A stretch of 64,000 bases of DNA from a virus. The notes beneath the pieces were generated by a model. That model worked only from the letters and a program-made list of their open reading frames with translations. It was not told where the DNA came from and did not search any database. Location of the stretch: IMG/VR virus record IMGVR_UViG_3300009537_000002, positions 39,636 to 103,635 of that record, one strand, 5' to 3'. This document shows positions 43,772 through 53,100 of this stretch, piece after piece. The translations under genes were made by a program, and so were the position numbers. Numbering within the stretch: the stretch's first letter is position 1; every line of letters starts with the position of its first letter.

Positions 43772-46071
43772 TAGTTACTTCCTCCTTGAATTTGCTCGCC
43801 GTCAAGAGGCAACTTTCCGATTCGCCTCATGTTAGCAAGGTAGGCCTCGGCTGCAGTTTCATTTCTGAATCTCAGGGTCATGTAATGCTCCTGAATTTTC
43901 TGAAGTTCTTCTACAGACGCTACGTTACTCTTCTGGTTGGAACCGTCTTGAACGCCGGTTGGATCGTCTAGATCGAGATCGGTTGGTGTTCTTGACATTC
44001 CATCACCCAGCTTATCAGTAATCTTGACCATGTCAACAACTTCAAGAGTTCTCTTGATTTCGGAGTCAAGGTCATCACCACTTAGCTCGGTGAGGTCGGA
44101 AGATTCGGCAACCTTTTCGTCACGTAGAGCCACGAGCATTCCCAGCTGTGCCTCTTTGGCCTTCCTGGTCTCTGATTTCTCTGTAACGAGAGAATCGTGA
44201 AGCTCTTCATACTCTTGGAAGAGAATGTTGTGCTCCTTCAGAGATGCATCTAGTCTATCACGAAGCTCACCTACGGTCTCTTCGAGAGAGGTTACTTCTT
44301 CAACTAGAGCCGATTCATCCTTGGCAACACCCTCTTCAAAGAGAGCTGCCTGGAAGCTGTCCTTGCCGACGAATCCAGCCATGCGCTTGATAATCGTCTG
44401 GAGCATCTTCTTCTCGTCATCATCGAGTACAGACTCGTTGGAGAAGTAAGTGTCCTCGTCAAGAACAGATAGCACCATGCGAAGCATGCGGCTGTGATTC
44501 AAGTCCTCTTGAATCTGGCCAACTTGCACATCGGTGCTGTCAGCAGACTTGCTGCTGCCACAACCCATAGACTTTGCCTTGCGGTTGACACATGCCATGA
44601 TGGACTTCTTGGTAGAAGCACCAGCCTTGGCACGACCAATTAGTCTACGTGCTGCGGTAACGTGAGCACAGTCTGGTACCGGGAAGGAACGACCTGGGCC
44701 ACAGAAAGAAGACTTTGGCAGCTTCTTTCTCTTTTCAGTAGAAAGCTTAGCATCCGCCAGAGTCTCTTCATCTAGTGGCAATTCGCCATCCTTAACGGCA
44801 GCCTCGACTTCTGCCCACATGAAATCATAAAGCTTCTGCTCTTCTTCAACAGATAGCTCAATGTCTTCGGAATCAAGTACGCGGACAACAAAATCCTCGA
44901 TAGACTCTTCGCCTTCCGTGGTTACATCATCCTGAACTGACTCATCACCCTGAGTCTCATCAGACACCTGGGTGGTGTCGTCAGTGTTATCAGAGGCGGA
45001 ATCAGCTACCTGCTCAGCCCCTTCAGTCTTTACTTCGGGAGCAGGAGTAGTAGCGTCCTTGATTTCCAAGTTGCCTTCGGTGTTTTCTACACCTTCGGTC
45101 TTCTTGGCATCCTTAGGATCCATTCCTATTTCCTCCTTGGTTGCAGAATCATACTGAGGAAAGCCGAGTTGCACCTCATAGAGTCTGCCCTTGTAATCAT
45201 TGACTACTTCGATTGTTTCAGATCGACCATTGTAGTCTAGCTGTAAAACCCTGGAATGTCTATCGGCTGGGACGTTTACGAATGAGTATTCATCGTAGAT
45301 TAGATCACCAGCAATGATGAAACACTTTGCTTCATCATAGACCGCGCCGGGCTTGTGTTCACAGGGGCCAGAATCGGTCCAGTCGGTACGACAAACGGAA
45401 CACACGGCCTTGTTGGTTGTTGCACCAACTGAGCCAGTGATGTATCGACCATCGAGCAACTTCTGAACAGCGCCTGGATCTGTGATGTTGGCAAGAAGTC
45501 TGATATACCCCAAGCCTTGGTAGCCCTGGTCCTCCAGGACAGTGTCACGTAGCAACGTTCTGACAACATCAACCTGTTGTCCAAAAGGCATCTTGCTAGA
45601 CGTGAAATCTTGAATGAGCTGGTCGTTGATAGTGCCAACTACCTTGCCAGCCTTGTTTTTGACCTCCAAACCACGGTACTTGTCCTGAATCAAACCGGAC
45701 GTGTCCACATACTGTGCATCAACGATTCGACCAACAGGATCTTTATGATCTTCGTGGTGGAGCAGAACTGGCTTTGGGTAATCCTTCGTGAAGGTTGCCG
45801 CGCCTTTCCTCATCCTGTCAGGAAGATAGAAGCCATTGTTGCGAGTAATGATGCCAGAGTGAGTAGCAGCAATCTGAATCGTCAGGCCTTGCTGGGTTCC
45901 AACACCTACCTGCGCCTGATTGCCAGTGTGAACTTGACCCATCCCACTTGGATGAGTCTGACCGGGAACTTGTGGTTTGAAGGCACCTTCGTAATCATCC
46001 TGCACTTTGGACCAATTTTGGTCCATGTATGAGAACGATACAAGATCAGTGATTTTTAGTGTACCTGCCAC
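43771..46071 (-). CDS. Prohead protease fused to scaffold-like region, 766 aa
   Basis: Residues ~60-285 look like a prohead serine protease: VLLHHEDHKDPVGRIVDAQY with candidate catalytic His at 106 or 109, and ITGSVGATT with S214 as the nucleophile. A C-x2-C-x10-C-x-H zinc-finger-like insert (C223, C226, C237, H239) follows. The centre is very acidic; ~455-510 hold a KSSFCGPGRSFPVPDCAH module; the C-terminus has coiled-coil stretches (LEETVGELRDRLDASLKEHN). Such fusions supply the scaffold and then digest it during maturation. GTG start right after the endonuclease stop; its ribosome site lies inside that gene's last codons. Confidence 0.75.
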   Translation of the reverse strand: MAGTLKITDLVSFSYMDQNWSKVQDDYEGAFKPQVPGQTHPSGMGQVHTGNQAQVGVGTQQGLTIQIAATHSGIITRNNGFYLPDRMRKGAATFTKDYPKPVLLHHEDHKDPVGRIVDAQYVDTSGLIQDKYRGLEVKNKAGKVVGTINDQLIQDFTSSKMPFGQQVDVVRTLLRDTVLEDQGYQGLGYIRLLANITDPGAVQKLLDGRYITGSVGATTNKAVCSVCRTDWTDSGPCEHKPGAVYDEAKCFIIAGDLIYDEYSFVNVPADRHSRVLQLDYNGRSETIEVVNDYKGRLYEVQLGFPQYDSATKEEIGMDPKDAKKTEGVENTEGNLEIKDATTPAPEVKTEGAEQVADSASDNTDDTTQVSDETQGDESVQDDVTTEGEESIEDFVVRVLDSEDIELSVEEEQKLYDFMWAEVEAAVKDGELPLDEETLADAKLSTEKRKKLPKSSFCGPGRSFPVPDCAHVTAARRLIGRAKAGASTKKSIMACVNRKAKSMGCGSSKSADSTDVQVGQIQEDLNHSRMLRMVLSVLDEDTYFSNESVLDDDEKKMLQTIIKRMAGFVGKDSFQAALFEEGVAKDESALVEEVTSLEETVGELRDRLDASLKEHNILFQEYEELHDSLVTEKSETRKAKEAQLGMLVALRDEKVAESSDLTELSGDDLDSEIKRTLEVVDMVKITDKLGDGMSRTPTDLDLDDPTGVQDGSNQKSNVASVEELQKIQEHYMTLRFRNETAAEAYLANMRRIGKLPLDGEQIQGGSN

Positions 46072-46692
46072 TTACTTCCCCTTGCGTCGTGCATTAGACC
46101 ATAGTTTACACTTTCTTTCATGGCGTGGACCTTGATTTTGGTAATACATTAATTCGCCAAGCTTTACGGAGTCATAATGCGCGTATTGAATTTTGCCAGC
46201 ATTTCCTGCTGGATGAACCGTTCGTTTTGGAAAACCCCACTGTTCTAGTTCACGTGACAGCTGAGTTACAAATGGAACGGAGCCAATAATTTGTGATCTT
46301 AATGTTTTGTTTGTTCTCAAAGGATTCTTCTGATTCCAGAAAGACCCATCTCCATCAAAATATCCACGAACAAAATCTGGAAATACGTGAGGGTCAATGT
46401 GGGGTAACTCAAGCGTCAAACTTTTTTTATTGCGGATTCCAAGAAATCGCAAATTTCGCACCCATTGTTCGGAAAAAATATCCATCCGACATGTATTCTC
46501 TTTTGTTTTGTGAATATTACCCTCAAAGTCAGAAATGTCTTTAACCTGTTTCAAAAGATGATCATCTGCCATGTGAAAAGACACAGCATGACGATTCTTT
46601 AATATGTAACCATCTGCACTAATCAATCCAACCAGCCATGCGGCCTCAGGAGACATGTTTTGCAAAAAGTTGTGATTAACTTTACTTCCCAT
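46072..46692 (-). CDS. LAGLIDADG homing endonuclease
   Basis: 206 residues with two LAGLIDADG helices: WLVGLISADG (19-28, catalytic D27) and FVRGYFDGDG (107-116, D115), each followed by the expected beta region. A two-motif monomer cuts a long asymmetric site. The ATG at 46692 lies inside the last codons of the portal gene (11-base overlap), and the stop touches the GTG of the protease, so it is a free-standing insertion between two essential head genes. No intron or intein boundary is seen, because both neighbours are intact. Confidence 0.9.
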   Translation of the reverse strand: MGSKVNHNFLQNMSPEAAWLVGLISADGYILKNRHAVSFHMADDHLLKQVKDISDFEGNIHKTKENTCRMDIFSEQWVRNLRFLGIRNKKSLTLELPHIDPHVFPDFVRGYFDGDGSFWNQKNPLRTNKTLRSQIIGSVPFVTQLSRELEQWGFPKRTVHPAGNAGKIQYAHYDSVKLGELMYYQNQGPRHERKCKLWSNARRKGK

Positions 46693-49453
46693 TTTTCTTA
46701 CTCCGACTTTGACAAATTGCAAACGCACGTGATTTTATTTTGTCTTCGGACATACCTGGATTTCGCTTACGTAGAGATTTCTTGACCCCAAGTACGCATT
46801 CTTCCAGTGTAGCATCCTCTACATCTGTGTCATCTATCAAATCGAGAGCATCATCGAGCAGCATGTCTAACAGATGAGAACAAACAGCCTCAGCCGTGGA
46901 CTTCACAGTATCTTCAGTCCAATCAGGGTGTCGAGCTCGAAGACGAGCTTCTGACTTCACCCTGCATTTAACGAACTCACTCTGCTCGGTATCTTCTACT
47001 TCCTTTGGAGCTTCTTCTGGTTCCTCAACCTCTGCTTGCACAGTTTGGAACGAGTGGCGGCAAGCCCTGCAATTAAAGATGTTTGGAGTGTCTTTCTTCT
47101 TAATAGCAGTTTTACCACATTTCGGGCAAGTTGCCACGTCATTAGACTGCTCTAGTAATGGCTTGTCTGCATCACCCTCTACGGTGGTAGTTTCTGTCAC
47201 CGCATCCTGAAATGGTAAAGCCTGCTGTACAATATCTAGAACACAGTTGCAGTTCGCATGGTGAGGAGGGAGGTGGTCAACAGTCAGAAACTGGAGGTTT
47301 ATACCCCTGCCGTTCCTACTGGAACAAGTCGCACATGCATCATCTTTAGTGGTGAAGCTAGCCACAGAACTAGCCACATTGGCATCTCTAGTTGCCATTG
47401 CTTTACCCAGAGATGCTGCTTTGCGCACCTCCACATCCTCGATAAATCCAGTCCTGAACTCTACAGACTCAAACACCGCTCGAGTCTTTGCGACGATGTC
47501 TTCGGAGTCCACCTTCACATTCCTTCGAAGTGAAGAGACGACGTTCTCAGTGAGCTTAGTTACAAAGTGCTCTGCTCGTTCACGGAGCTGTAGTCTCGCA
47601 GCGGCTGTGCTGGAGATGAACTCTTGTGTTTCAACGCTTCTGACTCTTGAATATCCTTTGCGAAACGCCACAAGCTGGTCTGCAAGAAGTCGGCCAATTG
47701 CAGTATTGAGTTGAGTCCTAACAAGAGTGGCGACCCAATCATGGTCGATGGTTTGATCGTTGGCGACACGCTTGACGATGTCTTTCTTGGTCTGAGCAAA
47801 CGTGCTCTTGAGGAATCCGTCCTTCCTGGCTGGACGCGGAGTGGCCTTAGCAACAGCGACCTTAGCCTTAGTCTTCTCTTTCTCAAGGTTAACCTCCTGC
47901 TCGTTCTGTTGGTCACCAGCCTGCTGGTTACCTTGCTCTGTCATAGGCAAAGAGCTATCTGCGGCTGTGGCTTGTGCAATTGGAGAGAACGGCTCGTCGA
48001 GAGCCTGAATGAGTAGCTTGGGCATCTCAAACATCTTCCAGCGGCTCTTATGCCATTGTGCAAACTGTTCAGGTGTGTCTTGACCGCTTTGTACTTCCTC
48101 TGGAGTTGGAATGATCCATGGCTCGAGACCAAGTCTTGCTCGAGCCTCATCCTGTTCAATGATATCCTTGGCAAACAGGTCGGCGCCATGAGCTTCCTTC
48201 TTGATCTGTGCTTCTACATCAATTTCCTTGAACTCCAGACGTACGACGTTGTCCTCATCGAGGACATCTACACCAAAGGTGCTCTCAACTAGGAGCTCAT
48301 TGATGATCTCCATATTGATAGCGTCTTCTACAATTTGCTGTAAATCCTTTACTGCATCAACAAGGTTTCTGGACATGTTGTCAGCGGTGGCACGGTTGGC
48401 GGTGTCTCCCTCACCCATATCCACGGCGCTAACTCCGAGACCGGTGAATACGCGATTCTTAAAGTGCTCCAAATAGCCTTCGGCACGAAGGGCACGGCCT
48501 TCTGAGCCAATGGCCGTAATCTCATGTCGTTCAGGGGTGACGATGCCACCTTCTGTAGGCATGAATTGAATTTCTGTGCGCACAACATCAATTTCTCTCC
48601 TTCCATCTTCCGTGTAGCCTGCTGGAGCCTTTTCTGTTCCCACCTTGTACTGGAAGAGAGGAAAGAGGTGCTGATAGACTAAAAGTTCGATGTTCTCTTC
48701 AATCTTGCGGAGAGCACGAACGTCGTCGATGACAGGAACCAGAGAGGGGGTGCCGAATACGAATCCGTCCTTTCTGCAATGGTGCACATGAACAACATTC
48801 CTTGGAGACATCTTTCTGAAGAAACCATCGGGCATCTTTTGCTTCCAGCGAGAAATCTTAGTTCCGGTGAGTTGAAACTCCATGGTCTCAGCAGGAATAG
48901 GAAAGTAGGCAGCAACAGGCTTGAGAGTTACACCCTCCCCTGTCTGACTTGGTAGTCTGCGAACACGACCGCCCGATGCCTCTGTCTTTCTGATCTTCAA
49001 GAGAAATGCATTAGACTTACGAACAATATTGGAACCAATATTACGGAACAGGGTGTTGGTTGGCATTTTGGATGCCTGTGCGATTTGAGCAAGACGTGTC
49101 TTGATATACTTGATGGTACGAGGGTTTTTGCCCACCAGTGCCCAACCTTCCTTGAACATGAGGGCTGTTTTCTTTTCGAAGGCCTGACGTACATAGGAGT
49201 CAGTATCTTCAATGCGACCTAGCTCAACCAGGTCATACTCAGGTGGACGGAACGAACCACGACCAAAGCGACGCTGATCGTGATAACCCAGGACAGGGTT
49301 ACGTACATCGGGCATCAACGCGATAGGCTTCGTGTCAGGAATAGAGACCTTGATCTCAGGGACTTGGTCCTTGACGGTTTCGGTCACCACTGGGGGCGCT
49401 TCCTGTGTTTGATTCTTCGGCTGATTCCAGTTCAGCCAGTCCAACATGCCCAA
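46682..49453 (-). CDS. Portal protein fused to MuF-like domain and zinc ribbon, 923 aa
   Basis: The first ~480 residues are a portal: RQAFEKKTALMFKEGW, RNIGSNIVRKSNAFLLKIRK, SPRNVVHVHHCRKDGFVFG, IDDVRALRKIEENIELLVYQ and the AVDMGEGDTANRATADNMSR stem region. Residues ~560-740 are MuF-like, ending in CATCSSRNGRGINLQ and HLPPHHANCNCVLD (Cys near 706, His/Cys near 730). A CPKCGK...CRAC zinc ribbon follows near 771-800, then two similar Cys/Lys-rich C-terminal modules. Start is TTG at 49453 with GAGGTG five bases upstream, or ATG at 49447. Portal and MuF are usually separate genes. Confidence 0.85.
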   Translation of the reverse strand: MGMLDWLNWNQPKNQTQEAPPVVTETVKDQVPEIKVSIPDTKPIALMPDVRNPVLGYHDQRRFGRGSFRPPEYDLVELGRIEDTDSYVRQAFEKKTALMFKEGWALVGKNPRTIKYIKTRLAQIAQASKMPTNTLFRNIGSNIVRKSNAFLLKIRKTEASGGRVRRLPSQTGEGVTLKPVAAYFPIPAETMEFQLTGTKISRWKQKMPDGFFRKMSPRNVVHVHHCRKDGFVFGTPSLVPVIDDVRALRKIEENIELLVYQHLFPLFQYKVGTEKAPAGYTEDGRREIDVVRTEIQFMPTEGGIVTPERHEITAIGSEGRALRAEGYLEHFKNRVFTGLGVSAVDMGEGDTANRATADNMSRNLVDAVKDLQQIVEDAINMEIINELLVESTFGVDVLDEDNVVRLEFKEIDVEAQIKKEAHGADLFAKDIIEQDEARARLGLEPWIIPTPEEVQSGQDTPEQFAQWHKSRWKMFEMPKLLIQALDEPFSPIAQATAADSSLPMTEQGNQQAGDQQNEQEVNLEKEKTKAKVAVAKATPRPARKDGFLKSTFAQTKKDIVKRVANDQTIDHDWVATLVRTQLNTAIGRLLADQLVAFRKGYSRVRSVETQEFISSTAAARLQLRERAEHFVTKLTENVVSSLRRNVKVDSEDIVAKTRAVFESVEFRTGFIEDVEVRKAASLGKAMATRDANVASSVASFTTKDDACATCSSRNGRGINLQFLTVDHLPPHHANCNCVLDIVQQALPFQDAVTETTTVEGDADKPLLEQSNDVATCPKCGKTAIKKKDTPNIFNCRACRHSFQTVQAEVEEPEEAPKEVEDTEQSEFVKCRVKSEARLRARHPDWTEDTVKSTAEAVCSHLLDMLLDDALDLIDDTDVEDATLEECVLGVKKSLRKRNPGMSEDKIKSRAFAICQSRSKKNGK

Positions 49454-49465
49454 GATTTCACCTCG

Positions 49466-51418
49466 TTAGAAAGTGTTCACTTCACGGATCCACTGGTTTA
49501 CTTGTTCAGACTGGGCTACCGATGTTTGCAGTGGACACTTAAAGGTCACATTCACTGGAGTCACCAATTGCTCCGTCATTCTTGCTATCTCTGAGTCAAG
49601 TACTGGATCTCCGGTAAATTCTACCAGACCCTTGAGCTGCTGACCAGGATCTACAGGAGTTCCTCCCTTGTCCTTCTCAGCTGCCGTTGGAGTCTCTGGT
49701 GGAGTAGCACCAATGGCCTGAACCAGATTTTCCATGGCATCTCTAATTTCTTGATCATCTCCTTCAATGTGAATCGTTCCATCATCTTCGGTCCACAATG
49801 TCATGCCTGACTGTTCAGGAACCCAGTTCTCCACTTTAATGTCGTTAGCGTCTTCAGGACACACACTACCAGACAAGATAGCTTTGTAAATCTGTGTGAC
49901 AATACCAATGAGCTGACTCAGTGCCAACTTACCAATAAGGTCTCCAACAAGACCACCACTGCCACCTACATACTCACCCATGAGCTTTTTGAACTCGTCG
50001 AAGAGAAAGTCGAAAAATGCTTCAACTGAAGCTACAGCTTCACGCATGTATCCAATGATCATAATGAGACTACTCTTGAGTCCTGCAACTCCACGATCAA
50101 TAGCAGCGTTGGTTCTGCCAATGTAGGTAAGATCTCTCTTCTCTACAGCTGCATCCAACTTCTCCTGACCAGCACGCTCTCTATCACGTTGCTTGCGGAT
50201 AGCCTCTGGATCACTTCCGTCAACATTCCTCGCTGCTCGGCGAATAGCACGGAGCTCCTCGGTGGCAACTTCTACAGCCTCTTGGTTCCTAGCATTCTCT
50301 CCATCGATAGCAGTAGACAGAGGGCCAGCAAGATTAAAGTCTGCTTCCAAGAAACGATCTCCACCAGCGATGTCTCGACGTGGAATCTGACCATCGATCC
50401 ATGGAACTTTGGGCTCACTAGAATCTAGACGTGGCTTATCCAAGCGGAAGGTGAAATCACCACGTGGATCTTCTTTTCTTAGTCGTCGTTCGTTTTCCGC
50501 GTTACCTGGAAGCTTCGCACCTCGACGTGGACCACCCATGTCAATTTGCTTGTCTAGACTATCGATGTTGGTGAACAAGATGTTGTAATCCAACTTGGCG
50601 AGCAGGGCCTGGATGGAGTCGATGATACACTCGAGGGGTCTGATAACCATCATGACATAGCGTTCGATTGTACTAACGATGTTGCTCAAGAACGAAGACA
50701 TCAACGGGCCAATCAACTGCAAGATGAGATCAAAGACACCACCAAATTCGAATGAGACCTTGGACATCAGAGCCATCAGCGCAGACAGCATACGAGCGAT
50801 GTCAGGAACACACATAAACTCAGTTAGAAACTTGATGAGAGCACACAAGTCGATGAAAGGGTCTGTGTTTGTGAACATCTGAAGCATTGCCTGAAGCTGT
50901 TCCCACTGGTTTCTGAGTAGCTGCTGCCAGAACTGTAGATAAGCACTCAGCCCGCCGCCGACTCCAGCACCAATTTCAGCACCAAGGGCATCCAGATTAT
51001 CAAAACGAAAACCACAAGGAATACACTCGCTGTCAAAAACACCGTTCACGTTAAAGTTTCCAGCGTCATCCGTGAGGCCAAAATTACCAGCTAGTGTCTG
51101 CAAGAATGCTTCGTCCTTATCGTCTGCCTTGTCAATATTACGTGCAACACTGGCGGTACTCTCGTCACCAAGAATATTGGCGGTAGCACCCAATGGACTC
51201 TGTGCAGAAGACAGTCGCTCCTGTGCACCTTGCGGTACAGAGATAGCATCTTCAGCATCGAGCTGTTCTACGAAGCTAGTAGTTTGAATACGAGTTGTGT
51301 CAAGGACAGGACCAAGCATTGCAAAGACAGATGCTTCGTTAGTTGCATAGATTGCTCCACGCTCAAACTTCTTGGCAATCTGGAGACAGTCAATAAGATT
51401 GGTTGCTGGAAATGCCAT
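49466..51418 (-). CDS. Putative virion structural protein, 650 aa
   Basis: Lies between TerL and portal genes. The middle is rich in amphipathic helices (LMSSFLSNIVSTIERYVMMV; SLIMIIGYMREAVASVEAFF; LIGKLALSQLIGIVTQIYKA); a charged basic region lies at ~305-420. It could be a portal-associated or internal head protein. No family recognised. It starts on the last base of the preceding stop. Confidence 0.65.
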   Translation of the reverse strand: MAFPATNLIDCLQIAKKFERGAIYATNEASVFAMLGPVLDTTRIQTTSFVEQLDAEDAISVPQGAQERLSSAQSPLGATANILGDESTASVARNIDKADDKDEAFLQTLAGNFGLTDDAGNFNVNGVFDSECIPCGFRFDNLDALGAEIGAGVGGGLSAYLQFWQQLLRNQWEQLQAMLQMFTNTDPFIDLCALIKFLTEFMCVPDIARMLSALMALMSKVSFEFGGVFDLILQLIGPLMSSFLSNIVSTIERYVMMVIRPLECIIDSIQALLAKLDYNILFTNIDSLDKQIDMGGPRRGAKLPGNAENERRLRKEDPRGDFTFRLDKPRLDSSEPKVPWIDGQIPRRDIAGGDRFLEADFNLAGPLSTAIDGENARNQEAVEVATEELRAIRRAARNVDGSDPEAIRKQRDRERAGQEKLDAAVEKRDLTYIGRTNAAIDRGVAGLKSSLIMIIGYMREAVASVEAFFDFLFDEFKKLMGEYVGGSGGLVGDLIGKLALSQLIGIVTQIYKAILSGSVCPEDANDIKVENWVPEQSGMTLWTEDDGTIHIEGDDQEIRDAMENLVQAIGATPPETPTAAEKDKGGTPVDPGQQLKGLVEFTGDPVLDSEIARMTEQLVTPVNVTFKCPLQTSVAQSEQVNQWIREVNTF

Positions 51419-52152
51419 TAGATACCCGCCTCCTCGCTAGCCTGGTCTGCTACTTTGCCTGTCAGAAGATCTGACGCTGGATCACCCAGAATGAACAACC
51501 CTGGAATCTCAATATCAGCACCTGGATCACATAGCTTATCAGGAAGACCAGGGAGAGGAATGATGATTTTGATGAAGTTCTTCCAGATGAAGTTGACTAG
51601 AATACAGATCAGACTGATTTGAACCTCTTCCACATTCACGGCCGGAATAATTGTTGCACGCTCGTCAAGCTCTGGACGTAGCCCGCCATTGTTAGCTAGG
51701 TCTGTGCCGAAGCCGCCGGGGATAAACGTATTGAGTTCATCTCTGGCCTTCTGTACTTCATCGGGTTGAATAATACCTTGACGTCCGACAGCAATACCCT
51801 TATCTCGAATATCTGCTTTCACCTGTCTATACTGGTCATACGTGATCTCGTCACAAGGAGCATCAGGAAACTTTCTAAGCATAGCCTGGCACGTATCCGC
51901 ATCTACATTGCGATCCAACTTGATCACAAGGTTCTTTGCGCGCTCATCGGCTCGAGCCTGGATAGCTGCGGCCATGACGTTAACAGCCTTGGCAAATTGC
52001 TTAAGCTGTTGGCGACCATCTTGAACATCTTCGAACGGTAGACGCTCTTCCACAGCATCAATGACACCGTCTTGTGCATCAGGTTCCACGAACGCAATGT
52101 TCGGACGGAACGTCAGGATACCACGATCGGTTTGGTCTAGTCGCTTTACCAT
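51418..52152 (-). CDS. Putative virion structural protein, 244 aa
   Basis: Charged helical N-terminal two-thirds (LKQFAKAVNVMAAAIQARAD; a C96-P-D-x-P-C-like FPDAPCDEITYDQYRQVKAD segment) and a hydrophobic stretch near 180-200 (ISLICILVNFIWKNFIKIII) that could be a membrane helix. Then a Pro/Gly-rich tail. It overlaps the 650-residue gene by one base and is probably its partner. Function unknown. Confidence 0.65.
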   Translation of the reverse strand: MVKRLDQTDRGILTFRPNIAFVEPDAQDGVIDAVEERLPFEDVQDGRQQLKQFAKAVNVMAAAIQARADERAKNLVIKLDRNVDADTCQAMLRKFPDAPCDEITYDQYRQVKADIRDKGIAVGRQGIIQPDEVQKARDELNTFIPGGFGTDLANNGGLRPELDERATIIPAVNVEEVQISLICILVNFIWKNFIKIIIPLPGLPDKLCDPGADIEIPGLFILGDPASDLLTGKVADQASEEAGI

Positions 52153-52161
52153 TGCTTACCC

Positions 52162-52608
52162 TTATGGAACCAGGATCTCTGTGCCAGCGATTCGAAGTGT
52201 GATACCTGAATGTGACTTCACAGGTGCACCTCGGGGAACTATGATCCTGAGCCAGAAGGGCTCAAATGTAGTGATGTCTGCCACAGTTGGTGTGCCGATA
52301 TCAGGAATTAAGATTGAGTTGCCAGGCAAGACTAAAGACCACTGCTCTTCGAGTGGTTGTTCATCCCCGACGATTAGCTTCCAACTAAACCCATTTGTTC
52401 CATCGATAATGTTGTCACCGCTGAGATGTACAGGTTGTACGGTCACACCGGAGTAGCTGCGACTGAGAGAGTCGTTACGTACGTAGTATCTACGGTTGAG
52501 AGTGTTACCTGTTACACCATCAAAAGCGTTAACCAGAGGATTGGTGAACCCGCCGTCATCGCTAAAGGCCGAAGATGGATCAGGAGCTTGATAGATTAGC
52601 AATCCCAT
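52162..52608 (-). CDS. Hypothetical structural protein, 148 aa
   Basis: An all-beta protein (RYYVRNDSLSRSYSGVTVQP; WSLVLPGNSILIPDIGTPTV; FWLRIIVPRGAPVKSHSGIT), likely a sandwich fold in the virion. Its AGGAGG ribosome site and ATG lie within the last codons of the upstream HNH gene (13-base overlap), showing the endonuclease was inserted between TerL and this gene. Confidence 0.65.
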   Translation of the reverse strand: MGLLIYQAPDPSSAFSDDGGFTNPLVNAFDGVTGNTLNRRYYVRNDSLSRSYSGVTVQPVHLSGDNIIDGTNGFSWKLIVGDEQPLEEQWSLVLPGNSILIPDIGTPTVADITTFEPFWLRIIVPRGAPVKSHSGITLRIAGTEILVP

Positions 52609-53099
52609 ATACTTTCCTCCTGAAGTTGACTTCCTTTAGACAGATTGTCATGACTCCACAAGGGTTGCAAGTTGGTATAATGGCAAGCCCTTTGAAACTG
52701 TTGTGGATCCATCAGATCGAATTGCTTCAACGGGATTATATGATCTATGTGCCAACCATACAATCCATAATTATCCCACGACATTCCAGGTCGCCATTTA
52801 GATTCCAAGTGAGATTTCAGCTCATCTAAACTACAACCCAAGTCTCTGACCGGAGAACCCGATTTAAAGGAGTTCGAAATTCTGGACCGCAAAAGAACAC
52901 CCAAGCGAAACTGAATGTCTTCCCTGTATCTTTTTCGCCTTTTTGCCGCTTCGATACTCTTGACCTTTTGAAAACGCTGTTTTTGATACAGTTTGCGGCA
53001 AGACTTACACCAATAATCTCTTCCAGTTGGATTTACTGAATTCCTGTAAAATTCATCAGTATTCTTCTCTTGGTCACATTTTCTGCATAGGTGTTTCAT
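52596..53099 (-). CDS. HNH homing endonuclease after TerL
   Basis: 167 residues from the ATG at 53099, one base past the TerL stop; the longer in-frame version would lie inside TerL. N-terminal zinc finger (CRKC...WCKSC), basic linker, then the HNH core GWHIDHIIPLKQFDL and CHYTNLQPLWSHDNLSKG, with both catalytic His and the Asn present. This is a common free-standing phage type. The final codons overlap the next gene's ribosome site and start. Confidence 0.9.
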   Translation of the reverse strand: MKHLCRKCDQEKNTDEFYRNSVNPTGRDYWCKSCRKLYQKQRFQKVKSIEAAKRRKRYREDIQFRLGVLLRSRISNSFKSGSPVRDLGCSLDELKSHLESKWRPGMSWDNYGLYGWHIDHIIPLKQFDLMDPQQFQRACHYTNLQPLWSHDNLSKGSQLQEESIWDC

Positions 53100-53100
53100 G

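Noticed and set aside
46072-46692. Intein or intron interpretation of the LAGLIDADG gene
   Set aside because: Portal and protease are both intact and separate; no splice motifs or broken exons.
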